DNA of 24,307 bases. Source: JBBDNT01 sp040877445. GTDB taxonomy: Bacteria; Planctomycetota; Planctomycetia; Planctomycetales; Planctomycetaceae. Below the pieces are notes generated by a model that was not told the origin of the DNA, did no database searches, and saw nothing but the letters and a program-made list of their open reading frames with translations. How positions within the stretch are numbered: position 1 is the first letter of the stretch; each line of letters begins with the position of its first letter. The translations under genes were made by a program, and so were the position numbers. The stretch spans positions 1 to 24,307 of the forward strand of contig JBBDNT010000151.1 in assembly GCA_040877445.1 (NCBI GenBank), read 5' to 3'. This document shows positions 14,996-22,403 of the stretch, piece after piece.

Positions 14996-17143
14996 TCAAT
15001 GAGACCCGCCTGAGGCGGCAAAATAGGCTCGCAGCAGTTTGATGACGCGCCGCGCCCGCGACTGGAACACGTCGCTCGAGCGGATCCAGCCCAGCGGGCG
15101 GATGCGGACTTCGACCGGCACCTCGGGGCTGCCGCTGCGGCGGCGGACGTGTCCCGACGCCTCTTCGCCGAACTCGATCTCGATTTCGACGGGACGGCGT
15201 TCGTCGGCGTTGCCCCAGAAGGGCAACAAACCGCCGCGGCCCAGCCGCAACACCGCCCGCCGGGGGGCGACCTCCATCAGTTTCGCGTGGTGATCGTTCA
15301 CGAAGCCTCCCAGCTTGTAAACGATCATGTCGGCCGCCACGCAGGCTTGAAAGGCCGTCGTGTAGCGGAACGGCTCGTCCTGAGTTCTCTCCACCGGGGC
15401 GGACGAAGTCTGATCGTCGGAGAGAATCTGGTCGGTGGTGTACGAGCAGGTGCGGTTGCGGCCCAGTTCCTTGGCCTTGTAGAGCGCCTTGTCCGCCCGG
15501 CGGATGATGCTTTCGATCGAGTCCCCCGGTTCGGATTGCGTGACGCCGAACGACGCCGTGACCTCCAGACCCTTGATGTTACCGACATGTCCGCGGCTGA
15601 GCGCCACGCGGAGCCGCTCGGCGCGCTTGATGGTCTGCATCAAGTCGGTGGAGGGGCAGAGGACGACGAACTCTTCGCCGCCGTACCGGCCGACGAGTTC
15701 GCCGGAGTAGGTTTCATGTTGCAGCAACCGGGCGAGATCAACGAGCACCTCATCGCCCACGGTATGACCGTAGGTGTCGTTGATGCTTTTGAAATAGTCG
15801 ATGTCGAGGAAGATCACGCTGAACGGTTCGCGGCCGTCGGAGCAGGAGTACTCGGCGACGAGGAGCGCCAACTGCGTTTCGAGCTCGCCGCGATTGGCGA
15901 CTCCGGTGAGAGGATCGCGGGTGGCGGCGATCTTCAGGTCGCGGTATTCCTGCGGTCGGCGGCTGGTGCGGTGCAGGTCGCGGAAGATTTCCGCCACGCC
16001 CTGCAGCCGTCCGCGGTCGTCGACCAGCGGAACCGATTGCAGCTCGACCTCGATCCACCGGCCGTCGGCGTGTTGAATTCGCAGATCCCGCGAGATCGCC
16101 CGGCCGTCGGAGATCACCAGGTTCAGCGGACATTCGTGCTCGGGAAGGGGGCGCTCGTCGTCCCCCGCGTAGCGGAGCAGCCGGCTGGTCCACACCTGCC
16201 CCAGCATTTCCTGCGAGGGACGCGACAGCAGCTCTTCCGACCCCCGGTTCCAGACCACGAACCGCAGATCGGAATCGAGCAGGTAGAACCCGTCGTACAG
16301 ACTTTCGAGCACGTACAAATACGAGAAAATGTGACACAGGGCGCTCGCCTCGATCGTGTCCGGCATCGCGACGTCGCCGCGCCCCGTGCGGGACGGCTCG
16401 AGGTCGTTGGCGTTCGAATGAGGCAGCCCGTTGGTCTCGACCCACCTCGCCAGGGCGCACACCACGTTCCCGTCGAATTGCGTCCCCGCCGACTCCATCA
16501 GCGTTTGCATGATGTCGGCGTGCGGACGCGATTTGCGGTACACCTGCTCGGTGGCGAGCGAATCGTAAGCGTCGGCGACCGCGAGAATCCGCGCTCCCTG
16601 GTGAATCTCCGCCCCGATCTTGCGGAACCCGCCCGGATCGCCATTGAAGTGCTGGTGCGACTGACGCACCACTTCCAGCAGCTCGCGATCCGCCCGGCAG
16701 GCCTGCAGCACGTCGTAGCCGATGTTGTAGTGCAGCGCCATCAAATCGGCTTCGTCCGGACTGAGCTTCCCCGGCTTGAAGAGGATGTTGTCCGGCACGC
16801 CGATCTTGCCGATGTCGTGCAGCAGCGCCGCCGCCTCCAGCAGCTTCAGGTGCCGGCCGTCCCAGCCGAGCGCCCCGGCGATTCCGACCGCCAGTTGCGC
16901 GACGCGGCGGGAATGGCGGACCGTCGCCACGTCCCGGAACTGCAAGGCCCCGAGCAGACTGCGCAGCACGCCGCGGGGGATGATGCCCTCGAGCGGGTCG
17001 TGGTCGCCCGGCTCGGGCGCTTCGGCCTGCCGCGAGAGTTGCATCAGCCCCAGCAACACCCGCGAGGCGTCCATGGGATAACCGCTTTGGACGGGGACGT
17101 CCGCGGTCGGAAGTTCATCGGCCAGCAGGCGCGCGGTTTCCAT
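14996..17143 (-). CDS. HD-GYP-like / PAS / GGDEF signalling protein
   Basis: The 715-residue protein has an HD domain at about 55-240 (HDIGKIGVPD, H109 D110), a PAS domain at about 265-390 and a GGDEF domain at about 400-560 (FLDIDYFKSINDTYGH, RYGGEEFVV with GGEEF at 488-492). A C-terminal region of about 125 residues is unrecognised. GGEEF and its DIDYF metal segment are intact, so c-di-GMP synthesis is likely. There is no RxxD inhibitory site at the usual place (YSGE instead). The HD-GYP signature is decayed: where HHExxDGxGYP is expected the sequence is SHQHFNGDPGGF, so phosphodiesterase activity is doubtful. I prefer ATG 17143; a GTG at 17224 would add 27 low-complexity residues and lies right behind a perfect TTGACA box. 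There is no membrane segment, so it is cytoplasmic. Confidence 0.9.
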   Translation of the reverse strand: METARLLADELPTADVPVQSGYPMDASRVLLGLMQLSRQAEAPEPGDHDPLEGIIPRGVLRSLLGALQFRDVATVRHSRRVAQLAVGIAGALGWDGRHLKLLEAAALLHDIGKIGVPDNILFKPGKLSPDEADLMALHYNIGYDVLQACRADRELLEVVRQSHQHFNGDPGGFRKIGAEIHQGARILAVADAYDSLATEQVYRKSRPHADIMQTLMESAGTQFDGNVVCALARWVETNGLPHSNANDLEPSRTGRGDVAMPDTIEASALCHIFSYLYVLESLYDGFYLLDSDLRFVVWNRGSEELLSRPSQEMLGQVWTSRLLRYAGDDERPLPEHECPLNLVISDGRAISRDLRIQHADGRWIEVELQSVPLVDDRGRLQGVAEIFRDLHRTSRRPQEYRDLKIAATRDPLTGVANRGELETQLALLVAEYSCSDGREPFSVIFLDIDYFKSINDTYGHTVGDEVLVDLARLLQHETYSGELVGRYGGEEFVVLCPSTDLMQTIKRAERLRVALSRGHVGNIKGLEVTASFGVTQSEPGDSIESIIRRADKALYKAKELGRNRTCSYTTDQILSDDQTSSAPVERTQDEPFRYTTAFQACVAADMIVYKLGGFVNDHHAKLMEVAPRRAVLRLGRGGLLPFWGNADERRPVEIEIEFGEEASGHVRRRSGSPEVPVEVRIRPLGWIRSSDVFQSRARRVIKLLRAYFAASGGSH

Positions 17144-17228
17144 ATCTCGGCTGCTCTCGTGCGGCGGGGTCGCTGCGGACGGACCGTCCGCCGCGGTGCG
17201 ACGGCCGGTATGCCCTTCTCGCACGAAA

Positions 17229-17256
17229 ACCGTAGGTCGCGGGAGAAGTCTGTCAA
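17229..17256 (-). promoter_or_regulatory. Candidate promoter of the GGDEF gene
   Basis: On the minus strand a perfect TTGACA (17256-17251) is followed after 16 nt by TACGGT (17234-17229). The -10 is poor (3 of 6). Transcription would start near 17222-17224, about 80 nt before the preferred ATG at 17143, or at the alternative GTG. Confidence 0.4.
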
Positions 17257-17335
17257 CCGGGCGGCGCGAGGTTGCGGAAATTCCGCATCCGACGGAAGAT
17301 CCGGAATGCCGGTTTCGCCGCCGCGGCCCGGCCGG

Positions 17336-18232
17336 TCAGGACGATTGTCCCAATTCGCGCGATCGCGCGGTCGCGGCGACCACGGCGTCGATGAGGCACT
17401 TGCGCAGGCCGCCCTGTTCGAGGGCGTGCAGGCCGGCGATCGTCGTTCCGCCGGGGCTGGTCACCGCGTCTTTCAAGGCCGCCGGATGCTCCCCCGTGTC
17501 GAGCACCATCCGCGCGGCGCCCAGAACCGTTTGCGCGGCGAGCTTCGTCGCGACGTCGCGCGGCAACCCCACCCGCACGCCGCCGTCGGAGAGGGCTTCG
17601 ATCGCCTGATAAACGTAGGCCGGTCCGCTGCCCGACAGCCCGGTGACGGCGTCGAGCAGGTCTTCCGGCACGCGAACGGCGATCCCCACCGTGGCGAACA
17701 GCCGCTCGGCGAGTTCGGCATCGTCCGCGGTCGCCGCGCCCCCGAGCGCGAACGCCGAGGCGCCCGCGCCGACAAGGGCCGGCGTGTTCGGCATCACCCG
17801 CACGATCCGCACGTTCTCACCGAGCGACTGCGCGATCGTGGCGATCGGCACACCCGCCGCGATCGACACGACCAGTTGCGTTTCATGGAGATGGCCGGCG
17901 AGTTGAGACAGCGCCTCGGCCATGTGCTGCGGCTTGACGGCGAGCACGATCACGTCGGCCTCGACGGCCCCGTCGAGGCCGGGNNNNNNNNNNAGCATGG
18001 TGTCGGTGCGCCTGCCGTGCAGCGAGAGCACGTCGAGGCCGGGGGCGATCCGCGCGCCGGTCGCTTCCTCGAACCGCGCCGCCGCCTCGGGCGAGACGTC
18101 GCAAGCGACGACGCGCTCGGCGGGGGTGAACTTCGCGGCGATCAACCCGCGGGCGAGCGCGGTGGCCATGCGGCCGGCGCCGATGAAGGCGATTCGGGGG
18201 TCGCTCGTCGCGGTCGGTTCCGTCGTTTTCAT
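17336..18232 (-). CDS. proC: Pyrroline-5-carboxylate reductase, with assembly gap and in-frame duplication
   Basis: ProC reduces pyrroline-5-carboxylate to proline with NAD(P)H. The dinucleotide-binding IAFIGAGRMATALARGL begins near residue 14, followed by VIVLAVKPQHM. The C-terminal domain carries VSIAAGVP, MPNTPALVGAG and the substrate block LSGSGPAYVYQ, then SPGGTTIAGLHALE. Ten Ns sit at 17984-17993. Around them a 13-nt direct repeat (17971-17983 and 18031-18043) encodes PGLD twice, 60 nt apart and in frame. Removing one repeat unit gives GARIAPGLDGAVEADVIV, which matches the family's usual spacing. So about 20 extra residues are probably misassembled. The start is ATG 18232, without a ribosome-binding site. 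The gene follows DUF2442 by 50 nt. Confidence 0.92.
   Translation of the reverse strand: MKTTEPTATSDPRIAFIGAGRMATALARGLIAAKFTPAERVVACDVSPEAAARFEEATGARIAPGLDVLSLHGRRTDTMXXXXPGLDGAVEADVIVLAVKPQHMAEALSQLAGHLHETQLVVSIAAGVPIATIAQSLGENVRIVRVMPNTPALVGAGASAFALGGAATADDAELAERLFATVGIAVRVPEDLLDAVTGLSGSGPAYVYQAIEALSDGGVRVGLPRDVATKLAAQTVLGAARMVLDTGEHPAALKDAVTSPGGTTIAGLHALEQGGLRKCLIDAVVAATARSRELGQSS
17984..17993. other. Assembly gap (10 N) inside proC
   Basis: Ten Ns abut one copy of a 13-nt direct repeat (CGTCGAGGCCGGG) whose other copy is 60 nt away. This is what a failed contig join at overlapping ends looks like. Confidence 0.95.
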
Positions 18233-18282
18233 ATCAATGGCCGAATGATGAACTGGTCACGCTTGCGGTTTCGCGCCGTCGA

Positions 18283-18597
18283 TCACTTCGAACCTTTGGC
18301 CGGCGTTCGTGGGACCGTCCGGCGCGTCGTTTCGCCGACCGCGGGGCGCGGGGCCGGCGCTCCGCGCAACAGTCCCTCGGTGCTGAGATCCTCGTCGATG
18401 TCCGGCCAGTGGATGCCGTATCCGCCCCCCGCGACTTGCCAGTTCTTGCGTTGCGCCGGGGTCGCGTCCATGAGCCGCGGATACCAGGCGAGCGGGACAC
18501 TGATCTTTCGCCCGTCGCGAAGATCGACGGTCAAAGCGTCGCGCGTGAACTTCACGTCCGCCACCCGCTCGTCAGCCGCCAGCGCCAAAATGCCCAT
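18283..18597 (-). CDS. DUF2442 protein
   Basis: This 104-residue protein shows the DUF2442 core: VKFTRDALTVDLRDGRKISVPL followed by WYPRL and WQVAGGGYGIHWPDIDEDLS, then a short Pro/Arg tail. The family is small, often adjacent to DUF4160, and of unproven function; a toxin-antitoxin role is only a suspicion. The start ATG at 18597 has GGAGG 6 nt upstream, the clearest ribosome-binding site in this block. It lies inside the end of the DUF4160 gene (26-nt overlap). The two genes must be co-transcribed, and translation is probably coupled. Confidence 0.88.
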   Translation of the reverse strand: MGILALAADERVADVKFTRDALTVDLRDGRKISVPLAWYPRLMDATPAQRKNWQVAGGGYGIHWPDIDEDLSTEGLLRGAPAPRPAVGETTRRTVPRTPAKGSK

Positions 18598-18814
18598 GCC
18601 AAGCCTCCAGGAATAGTTGCCGATGCTGAATCACCAATTGCTGAATCCGCCGCAATTCCTTGGCAGAGAAACCGAGATTCCGCGCGAGCCTGACCGGATC
18701 CAACCAGTATTTCGCCGAAGCGTCGTCTCGATCGACATGCACGTGCGGCGGTTCGTTCGGTTCGTGACTATGAAAGTAGAAGCGATACGGGCCGCTTCGC
18801 AAGATCGTCGGCAT
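18572..18814 (-). CDS. DUF4160 protein
   Basis: This 80-residue protein starts MPTILRSGPYRFYFHSHEPN and continues EPPHVHVDRDDASAKYWLDP and LARNLGFSAKELRRIQQLV. That is the DUF4160 pattern, with the conserved PHVHV segment. It overlaps the downstream DUF2442 gene by 26 nt, the standard pairing of these two families. Function is unknown; the compact two-gene form recalls toxin-antitoxin pairs, but no nuclease motif is visible. A TAGAAT hexamer lies 7 nt before the ATG at 18814 and no ribosome-binding site is seen, so a nearly leaderless mRNA is possible. Confidence 0.88.
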   Translation of the reverse strand: MPTILRSGPYRFYFHSHEPNEPPHVHVDRDDASAKYWLDPVRLARNLGFSAKELRRIQQLVIQHRQLFLEAWHGHFGAGG

Positions 18815-18875
18815 TGTGCAGATTCTAACGGGCGAATAGTCGCGCGTCTCCGTCGCGCAATCGCGCTCCCCTGCG

Positions 18876-18894
18876 CTCGCGGCTGCGCCGCGAG
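18876..18894. repeat. Perfect hairpin between hemB and DUF4160
   Basis: CTCGCGGC-TGC-GCCGCGAG is an 8-bp stem with a 3-nt loop in the 108-nt spacer after the hemB stop. It could terminate the hemB operon transcript, although no T run follows on the minus strand. It resembles a dispersed spacer motif. Confidence 0.5.
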
Positions 18895-18922
18895 GCTTCG
18901 GGTCGCGGCTAACCGACGAGAT

Positions 18923-19939
18923 TCATGATTCCTGTCGCAGCCACCGGGCCGCGTCGAGCGCGTGGTAGGTGATGATCATGTCCGCGCCGGCGCGCTTGAT
19001 CGCCGTGAGCGTCTCCAGCACGATGCGGCGTTCGTCGATCCAGCCGCGCTCCGCCGCCGCCTTCACCATCGCGTATTCGCCGCTGACGTTGTAGGCGCAC
19101 AGCGGCACTTCGGGGTGCGCGTCCTTCACGCGGCGAATCACGTCGAGATACGCCAGCGCCGGCTTGACCATCAGCAGGTCCGCCCCTTCCGCCAGGTCGA
19201 GCGCGACCTCGCGCAGCGCCTCGCGGGCGTTGGCCGGATCCATTTGATAAGTTCGCCGGTCGCCGAATTGCGGGGCGCTTTCCGCCGCGTCGCGGAAGGG
19301 ACCATAGAACGCCGAGGCGTACTTGGCCGCGTAGCTCAACAGCGGCACGTTCTCGAATCCCGCCGCGTCGAGACCGGCCCGCAACGCCGCGATCATGCCG
19401 TCCATCATGCCGCTGGGGGCGATCACGTCGGCCCCGTGCTTCGCGTGGCTCACCGCCTCCTTCACGAGCAGTTCGAGCGTGGCGTCGTTGTCGACGTCGG
19501 CCGCGCCGTGCCGATCGTGGACGACGCCGCAATGCCCGTGGTCTGTGTATTCACACAGGCAGACGTCGGTGATCAACAGCGCCTTCGTTTTCGCTTCGCG
19601 TGCCGCGCGCAACGCCTGCTGGATGATGCCGTCGTCGTCCCACGCATCGCTGCCGGTCGCGTTCTTGTGCTCGGGGATGCCGAACAGCAGCACCGCGGGA
19701 ATGCCGAGTTCGTCGACTTCGGCGAGCGCGGCGGGCAGATGATCGACGGTGATCTGCGCCTGCCCGGGCATGGAAGCGATCGGCACGCGCTCGTCGCGAC
19801 CGTGCTTCACGAACAGCGGCAGAATGAAGTCGCCCGGATCGAGCGCGGTCTCGCGGACCAGTTCGCGCAGCATGGGGTGCGAGCGCAGGCGGCGAAGGCG
19901 CAGTGCGGGGAAGGCGGATGGTGAATCGGGGCGAGGCAT
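18923..19939 (-). CDS. hemB: Delta-aminolevulinic acid dehydratase (porphobilinogen synthase)
   Basis: HemB condenses two 5-aminolevulinate molecules to porphobilinogen, the second common step of tetrapyrrole (heme) synthesis, in the cytoplasm. Of 338 residues, the N-terminus carries RLRRLRSHPMLRELVRET, typical of the family. DVCLCEYTDHGHCG gives the cysteine metal site (C127, C129, C137), so this is a zinc-type enzyme. The two active-site lysines fit K206 in SYAAKYASAFYGPFR and K259 in LLMVKPALAYLD. The start is ATG at 19939. It follows the one-TM protein gene by 15 nt and is probably last in a three-gene operon with it and the nucleotidyltransferase. Confidence 0.97.
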   Translation of the reverse strand: MPRPDSPSAFPALRLRRLRSHPMLRELVRETALDPGDFILPLFVKHGRDERVPIASMPGQAQITVDHLPAALAEVDELGIPAVLLFGIPEHKNATGSDAWDDDGIIQQALRAAREAKTKALLITDVCLCEYTDHGHCGVVHDRHGAADVDNDATLELLVKEAVSHAKHGADVIAPSGMMDGMIAALRAGLDAAGFENVPLLSYAAKYASAFYGPFRDAAESAPQFGDRRTYQMDPANAREALREVALDLAEGADLLMVKPALAYLDVIRRVKDAHPEVPLCAYNVSGEYAMVKAAAERGWIDERRIVLETLTAIKRAGADMIITYHALDAARWLRQES

Positions 19940-19954
19940 CGGCGTGATTGTCGG

Positions 19955-20767
19955 TTATCGCTCGATCGGAGGTTGTCGACCAGCGCTGTGCTCGGGCCGG
20001 ACTTCCAGCGAAAGCTCGATCGTCCCGACATCAACGGGGGAATCGTCTACCTCGATGACGTGCCAGAGTGCCACGGGATCTCCATATTTTCCGTGAAGCC
20101 GATCGGCCGCCGCAGGGTTCGCGGATACGGGCCAACTTACGACAAGTGAGTAGATCCCGCTCGGGATCCCCGGCATCTTGTATCCCATTTGCGCTTCGAA
20201 GCTACCATCGGACCGGACCTCCGCGAATCCAAAAAGGTGATTCGTGTCGATTTCGTGGCCGGTTCGCCGACAAAACCCGACCAGCGCCCCCACGGCTGGC
20301 TGGCCATCGACAATGACGGAACCGCGCACCGGATATCTTGCCTCATGGTGGGCTTCGCGTTCGGCGAGACTATTCAACGCATTCGATGGCTGAGCGGCGA
20401 GCGGTTCGCCGGAACGCCGGTTGATCAGTTCGACTTCGATCAGCGCCTCCCGAGATTCCGCGGCATGTTGCTCTCGTTGGGAAAGTGCCTCGGCGGCGAC
20501 GAAACGAACTTCGAGCGGATAGCCCTCGCTCATGTAACCCCGCAGGATCCACGTTGGCAACCGCCACACGCGATAACGGGCGCGGCTGTCATCGTGCGAG
20601 ATGCTTCGGGTGGCAATGATGTTGAGCCTTCGTGCGGCAGAATCCCGGACGATGTATTCGACTCCCCAATGTACGATGCATAGCGCGATCAAGACGATCG
20701 CGCACCCCCATAGAACGCGCATGCAGACTGGAAGACGATGCTTCGTTCCAATGGGGATCTCGTTCAT
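19955..20767 (-). CDS. One-TM protein with carboxypeptidase-regulatory-like domain
   Basis: This 270-residue protein has a single hydrophobic segment at about 16-40 (VLWGCAIVLIALCIVHWGVE), then a charged region. At about 146-212 is a beta-sandwich-like stretch, RGSVIVDGQPAVGALVGF ... SDGSFEA ... GIPSGIYSLVVSW. This is the pattern of the carboxypeptidase-regulatory-like domains common in planctomycete surface proteins. The rest is unrecognised. It is likely anchored in the inner membrane with the domain outside. The preferred start is ATG 20767, 4 nt after the upstream stop; the frame stays open to 20839. GC looks lower than in hemB. Its tight place between an AbiEii-like nucleotidyltransferase and hemB suggests co-transcription. 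Confidence 0.72.
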   Translation of the reverse strand: MNEIPIGTKHRLPVCMRVLWGCAIVLIALCIVHWGVEYIVRDSAARRLNIIATRSISHDDSRARYRVWRLPTWILRGYMSEGYPLEVRFVAAEALSQREQHAAESREALIEVELINRRSGEPLAAQPSNALNSLAEREAHHEARYPVRGSVIVDGQPAVGALVGFCRRTGHEIDTNHLFGFAEVRSDGSFEAQMGYKMPGIPSGIYSLVVSWPVSANPAAADRLHGKYGDPVALWHVIEVDDSPVDVGTIELSLEVRPEHSAGRQPPIER

Positions 20768-20771
20768 GGCG

Positions 20772-21605
20772 TCACTCGCCGCGGTCCGCCCAGAATTCCT
20801 GTTCATCGACCAGATCGAAACGCCGCGCGATTTCCGCATCGGTCGTGGTCAACAGGACTTCGTCGGCGTTCGCCGTTTGCTCGACCTGCACGCCGGCCCG
20901 GCGCATCGCCTCGAGCGTCGCCGGCGAATCCCGGCCGCTCTCCCACAGCGCGACGTATCGCGTTCGCGACTCCCGCCACAGTTCCAGGAACTTCTCCCGC
21001 ACATAGGGATTCAGCCGGTCGGCGAAATCCTCGCCGAGTCCGAGTTGCCGCGTCAAATCGAGCACGTCCGAGAGGTCGCGCAGTCGGCCCGGGCTGGTCA
21101 TTCCCGAAGCCAGCTTCAGCTCGACCAGCGTTTCGAGGTTCACGTAGCGGATGCCGTCGGACTCGAAACTCACGGCGCCGGGATCCGGGAATGCCACCGG
21201 CTTGGGCTTGCCGTCGCCGGGATAGCCGCCCGTCGTCAGGAATTCGATCCGCACGCCGTGCCGGGTGTCGCGGAGGTGGCGGCTCATCCGGTGCGGCGGA
21301 AGATAGCCCAGTCCCTCGAGTTTCTCGTGCACGGTCTTCAAATCGGCCTTCGTCACCAGGATATCGACGTCCTCGGTGAAGCGCCGCAGCCCGTGCCGGA
21401 ACAGCGCCATCCCGCCCACGACGGCGTACGGAATTCCCAACTCATCGAGCCGCCGGGCGATGGCGCGGAGCGCGTCGAACACCGCGCTGCGTTCGTCGAA
21501 ATGCCGGCTGCCTTCGCTCAAGGCCCACCTCGGATCGCGTGAGAGTCGCACTTCGTAAGGTTCGATGCGCGGCGGCGACTGGGCGACGAAAGGTGTCGAT
21601 GTCAT
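20772..21605 (-). CDS. AbiEii-like nucleotidyltransferase-fold protein
   Basis: This 277-residue protein has the polymerase-beta-type nucleotidyltransferase core: YAVVGGMALFRHGLRRFTED followed by VDILV (GG at 64-65, D79 and D81 as metal ligands), and a helical C-terminal half. The shape fits the AbiEii/AbiGii toxin family or related uncharacterised nucleotidyltransferases. Toxins of that family transfer nucleotides, for example onto tRNA, and usually pair with an AbiEi-type antitoxin. None is seen here: the downstream gene is a one-TM protein and the upstream side is spacer. It may therefore be a housekeeping-like solitary enzyme. The start is ATG 21605 (MTSTPFVAQSPPRIEP), with a weak GGGTGA upstream. 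No membrane segment. Confidence 0.8.
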   Translation of the reverse strand: MTSTPFVAQSPPRIEPYEVRLSRDPRWALSEGSRHFDERSAVFDALRAIARRLDELGIPYAVVGGMALFRHGLRRFTEDVDILVTKADLKTVHEKLEGLGYLPPHRMSRHLRDTRHGVRIEFLTTGGYPGDGKPKPVAFPDPGAVSFESDGIRYVNLETLVELKLASGMTSPGRLRDLSDVLDLTRQLGLGEDFADRLNPYVREKFLELWRESRTRYVALWESGRDSPATLEAMRRAGVQVEQTANADEVLLTTTDAEIARRFDLVDEQEFWADRGE

Positions 21606-21650
21606 GGCGTCACCCGGCTCGAAGTTCGCTCGCGCGCGTTCCCCATTTCA

Positions 21651-21680
21651 TGATCCGCCAAGCGGAAGCGTGGGCCAACG
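21651..21680. repeat. Dispersed spacer motif upstream of the nucleotidyltransferase
   Basis: CCGCCAAGCGGAAGCGTGGG lies in the 166-nt spacer between the isochorismatase stop and the nucleotidyltransferase start. I recognise CCACGCTTCCGCTTGGCGG as a recurring planctomycete spacer motif from memory. There is no second copy in this window, so this is a weak call. Confidence 0.3.
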
Positions 21681-21732
21681 ATTCACATCGATCAAGACTT
21701 GGCCGACGGTGACGAGATCCGTGAGTCATCAT

Positions 21733-21767
21733 AACTCGTCACTCGCAACTCGTCACTCGTCACTCGC
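21733..21767. repeat. Short tandem repeat (CACTCGT heptamers)
   Basis: The 14-mer AACTCGTCACTCGC (21733-21746) is repeated at once as AACTCGTCACTCGTCACTCG plus C (21747-21767), the second copy carrying one extra 7-nt unit. A unit change by 7 nt suggests slippage. It is only a few nt from the isochorismatase stop region. Confidence 0.7.
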
Positions 21768-21771
21768 TTCG

Positions 21772-22338
21772 TCACCCTTCCTTCACCAGCCGGCTCACCT
21801 CCTTGAACTCCGGCGTGCCCGAGACTTCGCACCACTCGAACAGCACCGATTCGGTCGTCGTGATGATCGCGCCGCTTGCCGCCATCCGCTCCAGGGCGAT
21901 CCGCCAGTCGAGCTTGCCCCGGCTGGCGACGGCGTCGGCGACGACGAACACGCGATAGCCCAGCGACAGCAGGTCGAGCACCGTCTGCAGCACGCAGACG
22001 TGCGCCTCCATTCCCGCCACGATCACCTGCCAACGGTCCTCCCGCTGCTCCGCCGCCGGTCCCCAATTCAATACCTCCGCACAACTGAAGCGGGCCTTGT
22101 CGGGAATTTCGTCGATCAGTTCCGCCAGCTCGCGCACCGTGCCGCCGAGTCCGCGCGGGTACTGCTCCGTCGCGGCGACGGGGACGTCGAACAACCGGGC
22201 CGCCTCGATCAGTCGCCGGCAGTTGCGAATCAGCTTCTCCCGGACGGGAATCGCCGGGACGAGTTTCTCCTGCACGTCGACGATCAGCAACCGGGCCGCG
22301 CGCCGCGAGATCAGTTCGGGACTGCGGAGGTAGGGCAT
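21772..22338 (-). CDS. Isochorismatase-family cysteine hydrolase
   Basis: This 188-residue protein has the family triad Asp21 (LLIVDVQEKL), Lys81 (DKARFSCAEV) and Cys115 (GMEAHVCVLQT), on the usual cysteine-hydrolase fold. Members hydrolyse isochorismate, nicotinamide or other amides. The short form without a nicotinamidase metal site makes the substrate unclear. I start at ATG 22338 (MPYLRSPELIS); the frame extends to 22407 through a repeat (ATAGTGG copies), which I exclude. No ribosome-binding site is seen. It follows the GAF/receiver gene by 65 nt and may share its mRNA. Confidence 0.88.
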   Translation of the reverse strand: MPYLRSPELISRRAARLLIVDVQEKLVPAIPVREKLIRNCRRLIEAARLFDVPVAATEQYPRGLGGTVRELAELIDEIPDKARFSCAEVLNWGPAAEQREDRWQVIVAGMEAHVCVLQTVLDLLSLGYRVFVVADAVASRGKLDWRIALERMAASGAIITTTESVLFEWCEVSGTPEFKEVSRLVKEG

Positions 22339-22357
22339 AGTGGATAGTGGATAGTGA
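22337..22357. repeat. Heptamer tandem repeat at the isochorismatase start
   Basis: ATAGTGG, ATAGTGG, ATAGTGA: three 7-nt units that touch the ATG (on the minus strand, CCACTATCCACTATG). The repeat replaces the usual ribosome-binding-site position, so a change in copy number would move the spacing. Confidence 0.7.
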
Positions 22358-22403
22358 GCCACTCGCTTGCGGTTTCGCGCCGGGAATCGAATCTCTCCGC
22401 GCG

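Noticed and set aside
15149..18616. 1155-residue plus-strand open frame
   Set aside because: It lies opposite the GGDEF gene, proC and DUF2442, all with clear motifs. It even crosses the N gap. It is a GC-rich shadow.
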